Of a stretch of DNA of 64,000 bases, positions 11,381-24,233 are shown piece after piece. Below the pieces are notes generated by a model. It worked only from the letters and a program-made list of their open reading frames with translations, was not told the origin of the DNA and made no database searches. This DNA comes from Paraspadella gotoi (taxonomy: Eukaryota; Chaetognatha), in assembly GCA_051294375.1 (NCBI GenBank), contig CM119267.1, positions 10,287,458 through 10,351,457 on the forward strand, in the 5' to 3' direction. The position numbers and the translations under genes were made by a program. The stretch's first letter is position 1, and each line of letters opens with the position of its first letter.

Positions 11381-13063
11381 TCATTTTTCATTTCTTTTCT
11401 GAATCCACGTATTTCTCGTGATCACCTCGATCGATTCCATTCGATTGATAAACTCCCGAATCGTATGATCGTTCGTTCCATTCACGCCTTCTTCAGCCCC
11501 CGATGCCAATTCTTGCTCGTCTTCCGTTATAGGAGTCGGCGGGATTCTTATGAATAAACAATGAGTCTCAATCCAAAACTCAGTCATTATTTAAAGTCAA
11601 ATAACCGTTGACGAACGATTCGAAATTGTTAATTTACTTCCTCGACAATTTTCAGCGACATCTATCGAGAGTTCTCAGGCTTATAAACCATCTCACCTGG
11701 TCCAAGAATCCGTGATCTCTTGTCCTAATTCGTTGGCGCTGGCGTCGCTCTCCCCGCCACCCCCATCGCTTTCCTTTCGCGTCCACCCTCCACCCCCATC
11801 GCTCTCTCCCCCCGTCACTTTCCCGTCGCTCTCTCCTCCTACTCCTCTCCTTCCGCCGTCGCTCTCCTCGCAACTGACGCCGCCGTCAGAGACGCCGCTC
11901 TCGGCGACGCCGGTTTTGAACTTCCCGCTTCCTCCGGACGAGCCGCTTCGGAGAGGAGATAGACCCGGGCTTTTTGAGGACCGGGAGGAGTGGCTGGAGA
12001 GGCTGCGCGGATGTCTCGCCTGGAGGAAAGGAAAGAAAAGAAATAAAGAGGGGAACAAAAAAGAAAAAAAAAAGGGAAGGAAAGAAAGATAAGAAATTTA
12101 GTAATTTTAGGGGGAAATATTAAAAATATTTGAAAAGAAACAAATAGAAAAGAGAGAAGACGAAAAGAAAAAAAACACTATAAAAAAAATCAAACAAAAC
12201 AACGACCTGAGAAACTAAAAAAAAAAAAAATCAAAACGCTTAAACAAATGAAAACTAAGCGACAAAACAAAATAAACGAAACAAAAATGAAATAAAAAAA
12301 TCAAGTCTCGAACCTTCAAGTTTCTCGTCAACTTCGGCACGGCGAGCAACGTCGACGGCGCCGCGTCCGATCCTGACGACATCGGAAACGCAGACGATGG
12401 AGACGTCGATCTGGGCGTGGAGGGCGCCGTCGACCGTGCCGACGGAGAGGTGGAGAGGCGCGGCGAGGGCGTGTTCTTCGTATTGACAGAGGTGCGCGGC
12501 GTCAAGTACGTCGACGTCGCCGATGGACCCGTCGACGGGGAATCTTCAGGCGCGCCCTCTCTGCTTTCGTCTCTCCGGACCGGCTTTCGTTTTCTTCGAT
12601 AAGAAAATCGTTGAGAACTTTTTGTTATTCTTTAATTACAAATATAAAATCATGACACCTCGGCAAAGTTTGAATCTGAATGTCCTTCTTCCTTCTTATC
12701 GGCGACGTTTCCTCCACGCCCCCTTCCTCCAAGAACGGGTTTTTCGCGTATTTCTTAATTTTCGTCGTCGTCATCGTCGCTGTCGTCGTCGTCGACTTTC
12801 GGCGGTGACTCTCGTCGTCGACTTTCGGCGGTGACATCGAGGAGGAAGGCGATCGACGATCCGAACTCCTATTCGGCCTGATCGATCGATCCTTTGATTA
12901 ATAGATAGAATCCCTGAATGATTGATTGAAATCTTCGTCTATCAAACCTCATCCTCTTGGTCGCATTCTTGCTCCTGTTTCTGCTCCTTTCTTCCTCGCT
13001 TCCGGTGCTCCTCTTTCTCTCAACATTACGATTCCCAAAGGTTTTCGAAAAAAAGGAATACAT
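11381..13063 (-). CDS. 367-aa Ser/Thr/Pro-rich protein
   Basis: The hand-built model has five exons: 13063-12948 (phase 2), 12877-12659 (phase 2), 12593-12314 (phase 0), 12019-11697 (phase 2) and 11546-11381. The phases join perfectly to 368 codons. The N-terminus (MYSFFSKTFG) is followed by basic RS-like sequence, a Thr run, KKYAKNPFLEEGG, a long Ser/Thr/Pro section with many S-P dipeptides, a Gly/Ser/Asp-rich repeat built on ESDGG, and a more ordered end (EFINRMESIEVITRNTW). No signal peptide, membrane helix or known domain is seen. The gene stops only 105 bp before the start of the next minus-strand gene, whose product has a similar Ser-rich, basic character. Exon 2 carries two copies of a short GC-rich minisatellite (12785-12835). 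The first exon and the AG before exon 5 are the weakest parts of the model. Confidence 0.65.
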
Positions 13064-13695
13064 CAACGAACCGTCCTAACATCGATCTTTAAATCAAAAT
13101 AAAAAACTGAAAAAAACAAAAAAACTGACAACTTTCTCTCAGCGAATTCCTAAAGAACGAAAAAAAAATATACCTATCGCATCTCAAATCGAGTAAGTCG
13201 GTATTCAAAACGATTAATCTTGGAGAAGAAAAAAAATGAGATCAAGAGATCGAAAGTGAATTATTGGGGGGTATAAGCGCTTTATCTTGCGGGGTCATAA
13301 ACATTTAATAAGTTTGTGTTTTTGGTTCATTCGAGATTGATATGTTGGGGAGAGATAAGAGAAAGAGAGAGAGAGATATCTTAGATAATAAAAAAATAAA
13401 CTTTTCGATCGGTTCAATTTGTTGTTAAAGAATTGTGAATCGAAAATTAAAGAATTAAAAGCGTTAGTAATTCATCTGCAATGCAGGTTCATAATCATAT
13501 ATCTGAAAACTAAATTCACATTTTAAATATTCCTCACTGACTACGACTATATACTATATAGTATATAACTAACTGAATAAGGAATATGTGTCGTGTGTAT
13601 GGTTTATACTGCCTAAATAACGCTTACACGAACTTAGGTTTGAAAAATATATAATTCGATATATGTTATAACTCCATACAAAAATCATTTAAACA
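13064..13695. other. AT-rich spacer
   Basis: No coding-like codon bias or RNA gene is seen. It contains short palindromic AT stretches, such as TATACTATATAGTATATA near 13550, and lies upstream of one minus-strand gene and downstream of another. Confidence 0.5.
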
Positions 13696-15349
13696 TTACT
13701 CTCGATACCGAACTCGTATCGCCGCAAACAGCGCCAGATACAAAACGGCGGCGGCGGCGTGAACACAAACGTTTAAATAAAACAAATGATCAATATTCGT
13801 CTGTTTGACAGTTATCGACGCCATGGAGATGGCCATTACGACGAATCCCAGGGACGACGCCAAAGACGAGGACGACTTGGATAGAAAAGTATCTTCCGCC
13901 GCCCGTTCGTCGTCATCCGGACGATTGGTGGCCGACGTTAGTGTCGGCAGTCCATGGAGGAATCCATGGAGGAAGGAGGAGAAGCAAGAAGAAAGGAAAG
14001 AAGAGGAGGACATGAGAAGAATGTTAACACCGGCCAAGAGGAGGCTAGTCGAGGCGTGGAGGAGAAGAAGGGAGAAAGAGGGGTTTGGGGATCTGAAGAG
14101 AGGAATTAATTAAAAGATTTAACTTTCGTGTTAAAATAATAAAAATTCAAACAACTATATATACACTACATCACCCACCGCAAATAATTTCGTCTGTTTC
14201 CGCAAAAGACGCTTAGTAGTGCCGGTGCAGCGCTACCGGCGCTGGCCGCCATCAACGCCGTCCATGATGCGGCGTGGTCGATGGGTCGCGCCATGAACGG
14301 AAGCAGCATCCAGGCGACGAAAGCCGCGGCTTCGTTGAGCCCGTTGGCGGTGTCGAGCGTAAATTGAGTCGCGGCCTCGAAAAGCGGTCGTGGCTTCGAT
14401 TCGGAAGTGTCTTTGCTTCGATCTGGCCTAAAAGAGTGAAAAAGTAAAAATAATAAATAAATGTGGTACGGATTTTAAATTGTGTCGATCTCAAAAATAA
14501 ACAGCGAACGTCTCGCCTTGCAACTGTTCTTGCGATCATCGCCGTCGGTAGCAAATGCAAGGTTGCTGCTCCGACGATAACCATCGCGCCGCCAACGGCA
14601 TAGTTCCAAAATAAAAGACCCGTCAACGGCGCCAAAACGACGCCGCCGACGGCGCCGCCCAACGACCGAAGCGAGACGGCGATATTTCCGTCGACACAGA
14701 AATCAGCGACGTCACGACAAAGACCGAAAGCGATTCCGAAAGGCGCCGCAAACGACGCCAAGAGGAAGCTGCTCGACGGAACGAAGGCGGAGGTGCAAAA
14801 TGCGGCGCCGGCGAGAATGTTCGAAGCCACAATGATCGGAACCGCGCCGGAACGCCGCAGGAGGAACTCCGAAAACAACGGCGTCATCGCCGCCACGCCC
14901 ATTGCCGTAACGCCTGAAGCGAAGACGGCGTCTTCCTCGGAGAAATAATCGCAAAGAGCGAGCGCGATGACGCCGTAGCAGCGATGAAAAGACGCAAACA
15001 CGAAAGAGACCAGGAAGCCGACAACGCCCGGCGTCGAAATTGACGCCGGCGACTTCGATCTTCGCGATCCCGGCGCCTTTCGCCGATTTCTCGAGCTTCG
15101 ACGGAATCTTATGCCGCGTCTCGGGGACAAGTTCGGCTCGGGACCCGACGACGCCCAACGGTCGGAAAAAACTGATTCCACGCTATCAGCTTTGACCGGA
15201 AGTTGGCGCAAGAAGAAACAGTCTCCGTAATCATCATCGTCGTCATCGTCGTCGTCCGGTGACCCGGATGTAGCGCGTAGGTCTATGCGGTCGTGGGGCA
15301 CATCCGGGGAAATTTCGGGATGTCGCCTCGTCGAAGTCTCTATCGCCAT
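13696..15349 (-). CDS. SLC16 (monocarboxylate transporter)-like MFS protein
   Basis: Predicted major-facilitator membrane transporter, probably at the plasma membrane; the substrate is unknown. The hand-built model has exons 15349-14517, 14427-14179 and 14092-13696. Both introns are phase 2 and the lengths sum to 493 codons (492 aa), a normal MCT size. A cytosolic N-terminus of about 105 residues holds an Asp run and a basic patch (SSRNRRKAPGSRRSK). Six hydrophobic segments follow; the segment SLRSLGGAVGGVVLAPLTG resembles the MCT loop 4-5/TM5 pattern. The first exon ends after the sixth helix, the last two encode a shorter C-terminal half with about five hydrophobic stretches. The usual N-terminal MCT motif (D-G-G-W-G-W) is not seen, so assignment within SLC16 is tentative. 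The first intron appears to use a GC donor. The start at 15349 is the first ATG in the open frame; an upstream exon is possible. It is transcribed divergently from the CAPSL gene. Confidence 0.65.
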
Positions 15350-15599
15350 CGTCGTCGTCGTCGTCGTCGTTGTCTTCAACGTCGCAAAAGACGTTTTTGT
15401 CGTAAAAACTCAATTGCGAAATTAAAAGTTTAAAATGTTTTTTTTTTCTCTTATTTTGCGATTTCGTTTTGTACCGGGAGGTTCAAAGTCGAAAATGATT
15501 CTCGGCAGAAGTGATCCTTTTACCTTTTCGAGATTGCAGCTCACTGTAGGCGGATAATGAGAAAAATGAATCTCGGACGCGGGGGCATCTCTTTTTAAC

Positions 15600-15630
15600 T
15601 TTCGCTCTCTCTCTCTCCCTTCCCCTCCTC

Positions 15631-15682
<52 letters not shown>

Positions 15683-15712
15683 CTCTCCTCTCTCTCTTCT
15701 CTCTCTCTCCCA
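15600..15712. repeat. (TC)n microsatellite
   Basis: An imperfect TC tract with occasional CC or TT interruptions. Reading frames through it encode only Ser-Leu or Arg-Glu runs and are not genes. Confidence 0.9.
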
Positions 15713-16106
15713 CTATTCCCCCCCCCATCGCCCCCTATTCTCGTGGGGCACCAAAGGATTTGAGGAAAAGAAGCTTCCAGTTTTGGCTTCTTGAAATTTT
15801 CAATCGTGAAAATAAACAGTTTTCGGGTTCGAGCGGTCGAGGCATGGAGATTGGAGAGAGCATAAAAATTTTTGTCTATGCAGATGCCTTCCATACCGGC
15901 GAAACTTTTAAAACCTTCGTTTTTAAGATTACTATATTTTTTTTTGAGCTTCAGTTTATCGTAACTGAGAGTAACTAACTTTTCAACTATTTTCCGCCTG
16001 TTTAATTATTCAATAATTTAGGTTACCATTCCGGGTGTGTCTTTTGTTTTTCAATTAAAGTCGCTTCTCTCGACGATAGAGAATATTGAGGACCTTTGTT
16101 TTGACG

Positions 16107-16119
16107 GTTCCCAAGCAAC
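16107..16119 (+). promoter_or_regulatory. RFX X-box-like site upstream of CAPSL
   Basis: GTTCCCAAGCAAC fits the X-box pattern (GTNRCC, short spacer, RGYAAC) except for one position in the first half-site. It lies 225 bp upstream of the CAPSL start codon. RFX factors drive cilium genes in animals, and CAPSL-type proteins are associated with ciliated cells, so the position is suggestive. Confidence 0.4.
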
Positions 16120-16343
16120 CACTGAGAGAGCTTTCGACTTTCAAGTCGCTATTTTAAAACAAGTATAATTCTAAACACTATATTCACGAAACTCGAAACT
16201 TTATCATTGTCTTACGAGGAATATAAACAAAATAGTTCATAACTATACTCAAAAATAAACAAAATTACAAAATCCCAGCCTTAACGAAATGCGTCGCGAC
16301 TGGACAGAACGATCGACGCGACGATACACCGCGACATAAAGAG

Positions 16344-17789
<1,446 letters not shown>

Positions 17790-19027
17790 CGACCCTTAAC
17801 CGATTCATGGGATAATGTTAATAATTAACATATTATAAATTAATTTTGCTAAAGACATTCGTCAATCTTCTTCAACCTGGAGAAGATAAAAAAAACAGTC
17901 GCCTCAATTATTAATCCTAATTAAGAGTATTACCAAATATCTTGGAATATTTTTTTCCTACCGTCTTTTGAAATAATTTTAATTAGTCGGGCGAATAAGA
18001 AACAAGTTTTTTTTTTTATTTTGTGAAAGTTTGGGAAAAATAGTACATTTAGAGTTAATTATTAAAAATTTGTAGCAATATAACTGACATAACCATCTCA
18101 AGATGTAGGTATAAACTTTTAAGTGTATGTTTTTTTAACTTTAGACGGTTGTGTCAGTCATTATTACCCAAAAATAAAAGAAAATTCTCTGTGTTAAGTT
18201 TTTCCAAAGCTTTCAAAGATTTAGTGAAGCGAAAACGATATTTTTGTGAGACAGTGCTATGTAATTCCATCACCAAATTTTATTGTGTCATGGTTTTGAC
18301 GTGTTTTACGTGTATTGTAAAAAATTTAAGACCTTCCGGAGATTCTTCATTCGACCGAACATGTTAAAAAGTTTACAACTGACATCGATACTGGAGCGAG
18401 AAATTGTAAATTATAACATTTTTTATTCCGATTTTATTTTTTTACAATCCGTAAAAGCAACTTTCAAGTTCGAAAAGTCGATTAATTTTCTTGTCGAATC
18501 ATGAAACTTTGGGATATATTTATGTAAATTCGTGTCCTTTTTAATATTTAACGTCTAATTGCGCCGAGGATCAGCGATCATCTCTCGCGAGTTAATAAGT
18601 TAGCATGATCGTCTCCAGGGAATTTGAATTTGAATAAATAGAGAACGAATTAATTGGGGATGAAAAATGAAAGGAAGGAAATCATTAGATTTTAAAATCA
18701 TTATTTTATGCCCTGGTATACGTTGTGAAAAAAAAAATAAAAGTAATTAAAGACAGACTTGTTTGGGAAACGGAAAAAAAAAATCGTGATCAGATAATTC
18801 CAAATTAACTGAAACGATGAAGTTTATGAATGCTTAAGAAAATCAGAAAATGAATATTACCTAATACAATTTCTTGAGGTTGAAATTTAGGAATCTTTTC
18901 TTTTCTTTAGCATTAAGAATCTCAAAAAAAGAGAAAACAAGTTTGAGCGATGTTCTGACATGATATAAGTGAATGCTCGACAAGATTGGGGGGGGCGGAC
19001 CGACGGACCGACAAAGTGAATTATAGA

Positions 19028-19056
19028 GTCGGGATCTGCTGATAAGCAGATCCGAC
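19028..19056. other. 12-bp hairpin
   Basis: The arms GTCGGATCTGCT (with one extra G) and AGCAGATCCGAC flank a GATA loop, giving a near-perfect 12-bp stem. No run of T follows on either strand that would suggest a terminator. Confidence 0.6.
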
Positions 19057-20148
19057 TAAAAAAGACGAGGATAAAAATCTAAAAAAAAAAGACAACTTTT
19101 ACTTAAAAAATCCACCCCCCCAACCCCCTTGATTAAATCCCCCCCCCTTTTAATACGCTCGACCGGACGTGGGTACTCGAAATTCTCCGCATTCGAGCCA
19201 AAGGCCATAAATAACCGAGTTATAATAAAAGCTTCGATCGTGTCGACCTTGTTATCGTTGTCCTGGTTGTTGTTGTAGTCTGGCCTTTTTTTATGATAAC
19301 TCTTGATTTAACTTTTCCGATCACATATTTTTTTTTCTTCTATAGAATAACTATTAACGATTAACTATTAACTGTAGCCGGTATGATAGGGTAGGATATT
19401 CGTCTATTTTTTGTTAGGATTCTTACAGTCCTGTCCATTACCTCATTTTCTTGGCCCGAGAACGAATTAAATCACCGACCAACGTCAGTTCTTGTACTTT
19501 CGCTTGATTAAACTCAAAGAATTGATTACTATCCCCCCACCCGCCGACCGACGGTGGCCTCGCGACCCCAGCATTATTCATCTCGATCTTTGGCTCGACA
19601 TTCTCCCAGCCCTGGATCGAAGATTACATTGCGTGACGTGAGGGCTCTTGGCGAAGAGTTTCCGATTGGCCGGGCTCAACGACTAGGACGCGTCCGATTG
19701 GCTCTCGTCGATCACGACAACGTCATGATTCGTGGCAGCTTAATGAAGTTCTCGCGCTCTTGTCTCCGATCGGAACTCATCTTCGTGGATGCATGAAATC
19801 GCCGCGCACGGTTTTATTGATAAAGAAGGGGGGAGGGGGGAGGTTGAAGAGGCGACTCATCATAGGACTGGAATCGATTCGAGATTCGATATAAACTTTG
19901 ATGATTATAGAGACGGAAAAAAAGAGAGAGAGAGACTCAAAGAGGGAGTTAAAGAGTTTTTCTAGCATTGCAACTTTTTTACTTTTTAAAAGTATTCGAA
20001 CTTCACAGTATTAAAACTAGTTGGCAGAAAAACATTAGCTCCGTGTCAAAAATGTCATCCAGTTCCCCAACGACCACCTGAGCACCGAGCCTTGAAGCAG
20101 GTCGCCGTTTCGATGTCAGCCCAACGCCCGAGTCTATTCCGTAGTTTC

Positions 20149-20161
20149 GTCGCCAGGCAAC
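20149..20161 (+). promoter_or_regulatory. RFX X-box upstream of the coiled-coil gene
   Basis: GTCGCCAGGCAAC is an imperfect palindrome in which GGCAAC exactly matches the RGYAAC half-site; on the minus strand it reads GTTGCC, one spacer base, then GGCGAC. It lies 377 bp upstream of the start codon of the coiled-coil protein. This is the better of the two X-box candidates in the window. Confidence 0.5.
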
Positions 20162-20537
20162 CATTGTCTCTTCGGACCTTTCTGATAAAAGCGGGTATGT
20201 CAAAATATCCTCGCACCATAATGGATGCGCGAGTTATTCGTTAAAAAGAGATTTATCTCGGTAAAAAAAAAAAACGAGAAAGTTTTTTTTACGCCCATGT
20301 ACGTAGAAAAAAAAACTGATATAATCTGATCGGTTACTGTCGAGGAGCGACACGTTTTTATGAAGAGAAAACACGTGGACAAACGATCAAACGAATGACA
20401 CATAATAATAGTTTTTCCCGAGTCTTACTCTGGACTCATAGCGACCCCAAAATTGCGGCCCCTCTAAACGTAAACTAAAAAAAAGTCACTTCAACGCCAT
20501 CTCCATTCTAACACCGTCTCCGCCACGCCCAGTCACA

Positions 20538-22735
20538 ATGACCTCTACCCTCTCGCCCGGTCTCCATCTTCCCCTTCACGTGGACGCATCCGCGCTGACG
20601 ATCGGCGTCGACGACATTAAAGACGGAACGACGACGATGACGCCAACGACGCCGACGTTTTGCGTCGACACTCAAGTTCTGCGCGACAATTTGGAAAAGG
20701 AGAGATACAAAAGGAAACATTGCATAAAACAGATTCACGAATTGCAGGTGAGTTGGCTTTAACAAAGAAAGATTGGAATAGATTTTGGTGAAATATATCA
20801 CCAGATGCTACCTTCAAAAGAAAACAGTTAAAAAAAAAACTGATTGAATGTCAAAACTACGTAACTAAAATTTTTCTGATGTCTAGATGTAAAACGAACT
20901 GAAATTCTCCTTTTCCTCTTTAATCCCTAGGAGAAGCTGCTAGAAACTCAGCAACAGCTAGCCGTCGCTGTCTCCGTCGACAAGAAGAAAGAACTGATGA
21001 TTGAGCAGCTCGACAAAACATTGGCCCAACTGGTCGAGGGCTGGAAGAAGCAGGAGACGGAGCGGCAGTCCGTCGTCGACGGCCTCAAGACCGACAAAGC
21101 AGACGCCGAGCAGCGACTCTCTAAGGCCCGCGTCGACTACGAAAAGCTCGTCGCCGATCAGAGCGACTTGGCAGACCGCCTCCAGCGTCAGATGCAGCTT
21201 CTGAAGCGTAAGGACGCAGAGCGGCAGGCGGAGATCGATCGGTGGAGAAAAGAGGCGTCTCGGCTGGAAGGCGCATTGGAGGAAGAGCGAAAGGCGACGT
21301 CGGCGGCGGCCAAGGAGAGAGAGCGAGTCAACGCCGAGCGAAAGGAGGAGAGCGTCTGGCGGGAGAAGCAGCGGCTCGCCGCAAGCGAGGAGCGACGTCT
21401 GCTGGAGTCGAAGATGCTGGTGCAGCGGAAAGAGTTCGAGTTCCGCACACCGCGGCCTGCAGAAAGACTTCGAGGCGTCGGCGGAGGCGCTGAGGGCGCA
21501 GTTTGCGGGGCAGAAGAAGGTCAACGCCCAGACGACGAGGAATTGTCGATCGGCGCAGAAGGAAGCGACGCAGTTGGAGTGGAACTGGACGCCCGAGGAG
21601 GGAGAGGGAGTCGTTGAAGGTGAGGAAAGGATGGATTATTGGACGGACATACGGATATAGGCTGAAAGCAGTTTTTGTGCGAATTTAATCATCAGAAAAC
21701 ATGGTCGATTTGGGATTGATTGATTGCTTGATCATCGATGTTTATTGATTGTGCTTTAATAATTAATAATTGATTAATTACTCTATCTCAGGTGGAGCTG
21801 AATATCGCTACGGCGATCTCCGCAGACACGACTGAGGCCCGGCCTCAAGCGTTATTAAGTCCGAGGCCCGTTTGGAGGCCGAGCAACTAATGGAGCAACG
21901 GCTCCAGGAGGTCGTGCTCCATTGGACTTCCAAGGAGAGGAAAACCGCCGAGGATCACGCGGCCAAGCTGGAGCAGATGGCGGCTAGATCGGCGGCAGAG
22001 CAGAACGCCGCCCGCGAAGCGTCGGAGACGGAGGCGGCGCGAGCGAAGAAACGTCACCAAGAGTTGGTGGAGTCGCTAGAGGCGAAACTCTGCGAAAGCC
22101 ACAGGTTCATCGGGAAACTGTTGGAGGAAAAGAAAGAGATGGAGACCAACAGGGACGACGTGGTGGCAAAGGTGCGTTCAATGATGCGGTCGCACTGCTC
22201 CGAGACTCTGAGGCTGCTGGACGAAGGCGCGGAAGCGCCGGGGACGGCCTCGAGATTTTCCGGCATCGCGATCGACGGCGACGGAGTCGTCGGCGGCGCC
22301 AGACCGAGGTACGAGTTGTACGACGCTCTTCCCGGCACCGGAGCGGCGCCGAGGCCGGCGTCAGGTAGCGTTGATTCCGGCGTTTCGCGATCGGACGAGG
22401 GCGCCACGAGCGACGACGGCGTGGAAGGTTTGCCTTTCGACGCGCGGACGCGATCGTCGCCGGCGTCTAAGGCGCCCAAAATGCCGTCCGAGGCGGCGTC
22501 GAACGGCATCGATACGACGCTCAACGCAGCGCCGGAAGATAACGACGAGTTGATGAACTTGTTCCGTGGAATAATCCAACGAACAAAGACGACGCCGCCG
22601 ACGACGACAACGCCGAAAGCGACCACAACGACGTCGGCGACGAAAAAAGAAAACTCGGCGAATCTCCTTCTTTGTCAAGACAAAATCAAACGGTTTTTGA
22701 CTCTGATGAACGCGAATCAAGATGGCAGCGAGTGA
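20538..22735 (+). CDS. Centrosome-type coiled-coil protein, frame locally broken
   Basis: Three exons are clear: 20538-20747, 20931-21619 and 21792-22735. The N-terminus is Thr/Pro-rich. From LRDNLEKERYKRK onward the protein is an almost continuous coiled coil. The segment DKTLAQLVEGWKKQETER and the overall layout recall centrobin (CNTROB), but that name is tentative. The last 150 residues are disordered and end in a short helical segment (LLLCQDKIKRFLTLMNANQDG). Exon 1 to the middle of exon 2 and the last 280 codons are intact. Between about 21440 and 21845 the coding-like frame changes at least three times: near 21455, near 21580 and near 21835. The codon bias follows each shift, so the underlying sequence is coding and single-base indels, probably assembly errors, interrupt it. 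An X-box lies upstream, which fits a centrosome or cilium role. Confidence 0.7.
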
Positions 22736-23357
22736 CCGGCTATTTATTGCTTTATTGTTTGAGAATGTGGAAAGGAATAGGGAGAAGAAAAGGAAGTACA
22801 TATCACAAGTGGATCATTGTTTGTTGATAATGCGAGCTTTTAAAAATTGTTTTTGTACTTATATTTTTTTTTCAAACATAACTATGAAATTGACAGATAT
22901 TATTTAACTTTTCCATAAATTGAGTTATAAAGACAATTTTACTATTAAAAATAATTCCGAAGATGAAAAAAGGGATATTTTCGTCTGATAAATATTAATA
23001 TCGTCTGAAAACCACTTGTTTCTATTTTACCCTTTCTTCTTCGCCAGAGGGCTTTTAGGCTTTTAGGAGAGTAATCTCTCGATGCAATTTTGTTTATGAC
23101 CGACGGAAAGGCTTTCGTCAAGCGTTGCCAGGGATACATTTACGTCAATATCGAAAGGCGGGGGCGTTAATACGTGCATCCCGTTTCATCTGTGGTAAAG
23201 AATGACATCTTTCAATTCGTTTCAATTATTTTTTAATAATCTACTGATATGTTTTATTTCCTTTTGAAATGTTTTGTGTAGTGTATGAATAGTAAATAAA
23301 TAGAAATGCTATCGTTTTAGTATGTATCTCCAACAAAAAATGATTTCTGGGTAGGAG

Positions 23358-23360
<3 letters not shown>

Positions 23361-23405
<45 letters not shown>
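23361..23405. repeat. (GA)n microsatellite
   Basis: A nearly perfect GA tract of about 45 bp. Confidence 0.95.
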
Positions 23406-23410
<5 letters not shown>

Positions 23411-23512
23411 AGAAATATTGGAAAATAAAGAAAGGTAAAAGAAAGGAATGAGTAGGGAAACCATACAATTGGGATTGGAAGCAACTGACACGAACACAAC
23501 TAGCGTCGAGAG

Positions 23513-23525
23513 CGAGAGAGAGAGA

Positions 23526-23604
<79 letters not shown>

Positions 23605-23612
23605 GAAGAGAA
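23513..23612. repeat. (GA)n microsatellite, second block
   Basis: About 100 bp of GA repeats with a few AA interruptions, 108 bp after the first GA block. Confidence 0.93.
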
Positions 23613-24233
23613 GACAGAGACAAAACCCGACGTTTTCTCGTTTCGTGTGCAACGGAAAGGAAAGAGGCATCGCCCGGGAGGAAGGGAGGAGGAAGAAGAG
23701 GACGAAGAGAGGAAGGGAAAAGGCGAACCGGAAGAGCGCCTCTCCTTTTCCCTTCTCCTCTCCTTCGTTAGGTTTCGAAGGAGAGAAACGTCGGTCTCTC
23801 GTGTCGGTCTCTCATGTCGGTCCCCGAAAGATCTGCATGGGAGTCGCCGCCCCGACCAAAAGAAAAAAAAGGGACGACAATGCCCGCCAGGAGCCAAGGG
23901 CGTTTCGTGTCGCGCAGATTCTGACCGCGACACAGAATCGTCTTTGCAAATTTTGACGTCGAAAGATTAGAGGAAAAATGAAGTCGGGAACAAAAAGAAA
24001 CGAAAGATTAAGTTTGGAATTCAACGCCGCTTAATTTTTTTTTATAATTCGAATCTGTTTTCACTGGTCAGTCAATGTGCCAATAAAACGCCTTCGGAAT
24101 TTACATTTTATTCATCCATTGAGACTCTAAACGAACATAAGCTACAAGTTAATATACAAAAATATACAATAAGGAACGGCATCACCGCTCACCTAGTACT
24201 TTAACCCTCCCAAGCCCCCGCCCTACCGCAACC

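Larger units (their letters stand above)
15350..16343. promoter_or_regulatory. Divergent intergenic region between transporter and CAPSL genes
   Basis: About 1 kb separates two outward-facing starts, so promoters for both genes probably lie here. It contains a pyrimidine microsatellite at about 15600-15712 and an X-box-like site at 16107-16119. No other gene is supported. Confidence 0.5.
17790..20537. other. Intergenic spacer, 2.7 kb
   Basis: Mostly AT-rich with no supported gene. It holds a strong hairpin (19028-19056), C-rich and G-rich runs near 18988 and 19108-19148, two ATTGG (reverse CCAAT) boxes at about 19667 and 19697 in a GC-rich patch, and an X-box at 20149-20161. The GC-rich 19540-19800 patch is coding-like for 80 codons but has no splice context and is more probably promoter sequence. 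Confidence 0.45.
22736..24233. other. Intergenic spacer with GA tracts
   Basis: No gene is supported. AT-rich to 23340, then two (GA)n tracts, a GC-rich patch (23620-23950), and an AT-rich stretch leading to the epsin start. Long frames here read only Ser-Leu or Arg-Glu repeats through the microsatellites. Confidence 0.5.

Noticed and set aside
13805-14113. 102-codon plus-strand frame opposite the end of the transporter gene
   Set aside because: The minus strand joins in phase (14179 to 14092) with the transporter exons and encodes its last membrane helices.
19554-19796. 80-codon plus-strand frame in a GC-rich patch
   Set aside because: No splice sites or upstream exon, and the patch has reverse CCAAT boxes, so promoter sequence is the better reading.
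23118-23136. GTTGCCAGGGATAC as a third X-box
   Set aside because: The second half-site does not match RGYAAC and the nearest downstream gene (epsin) is 1.1 kb away and not ciliary.
23241-23933. Long frames of Ser-Leu or Arg-Glu repeats through TC/GA tracts (also at 15.5, 31.5, 39.3, 41, 45-47.5, 55.7, 57-59.5 kb)
   Set aside because: Any dinucleotide repeat of TC is open in all frames and reads as Ser-Leu or Arg-Glu. There is no codon bias, splice context or unique sequence to support a protein.
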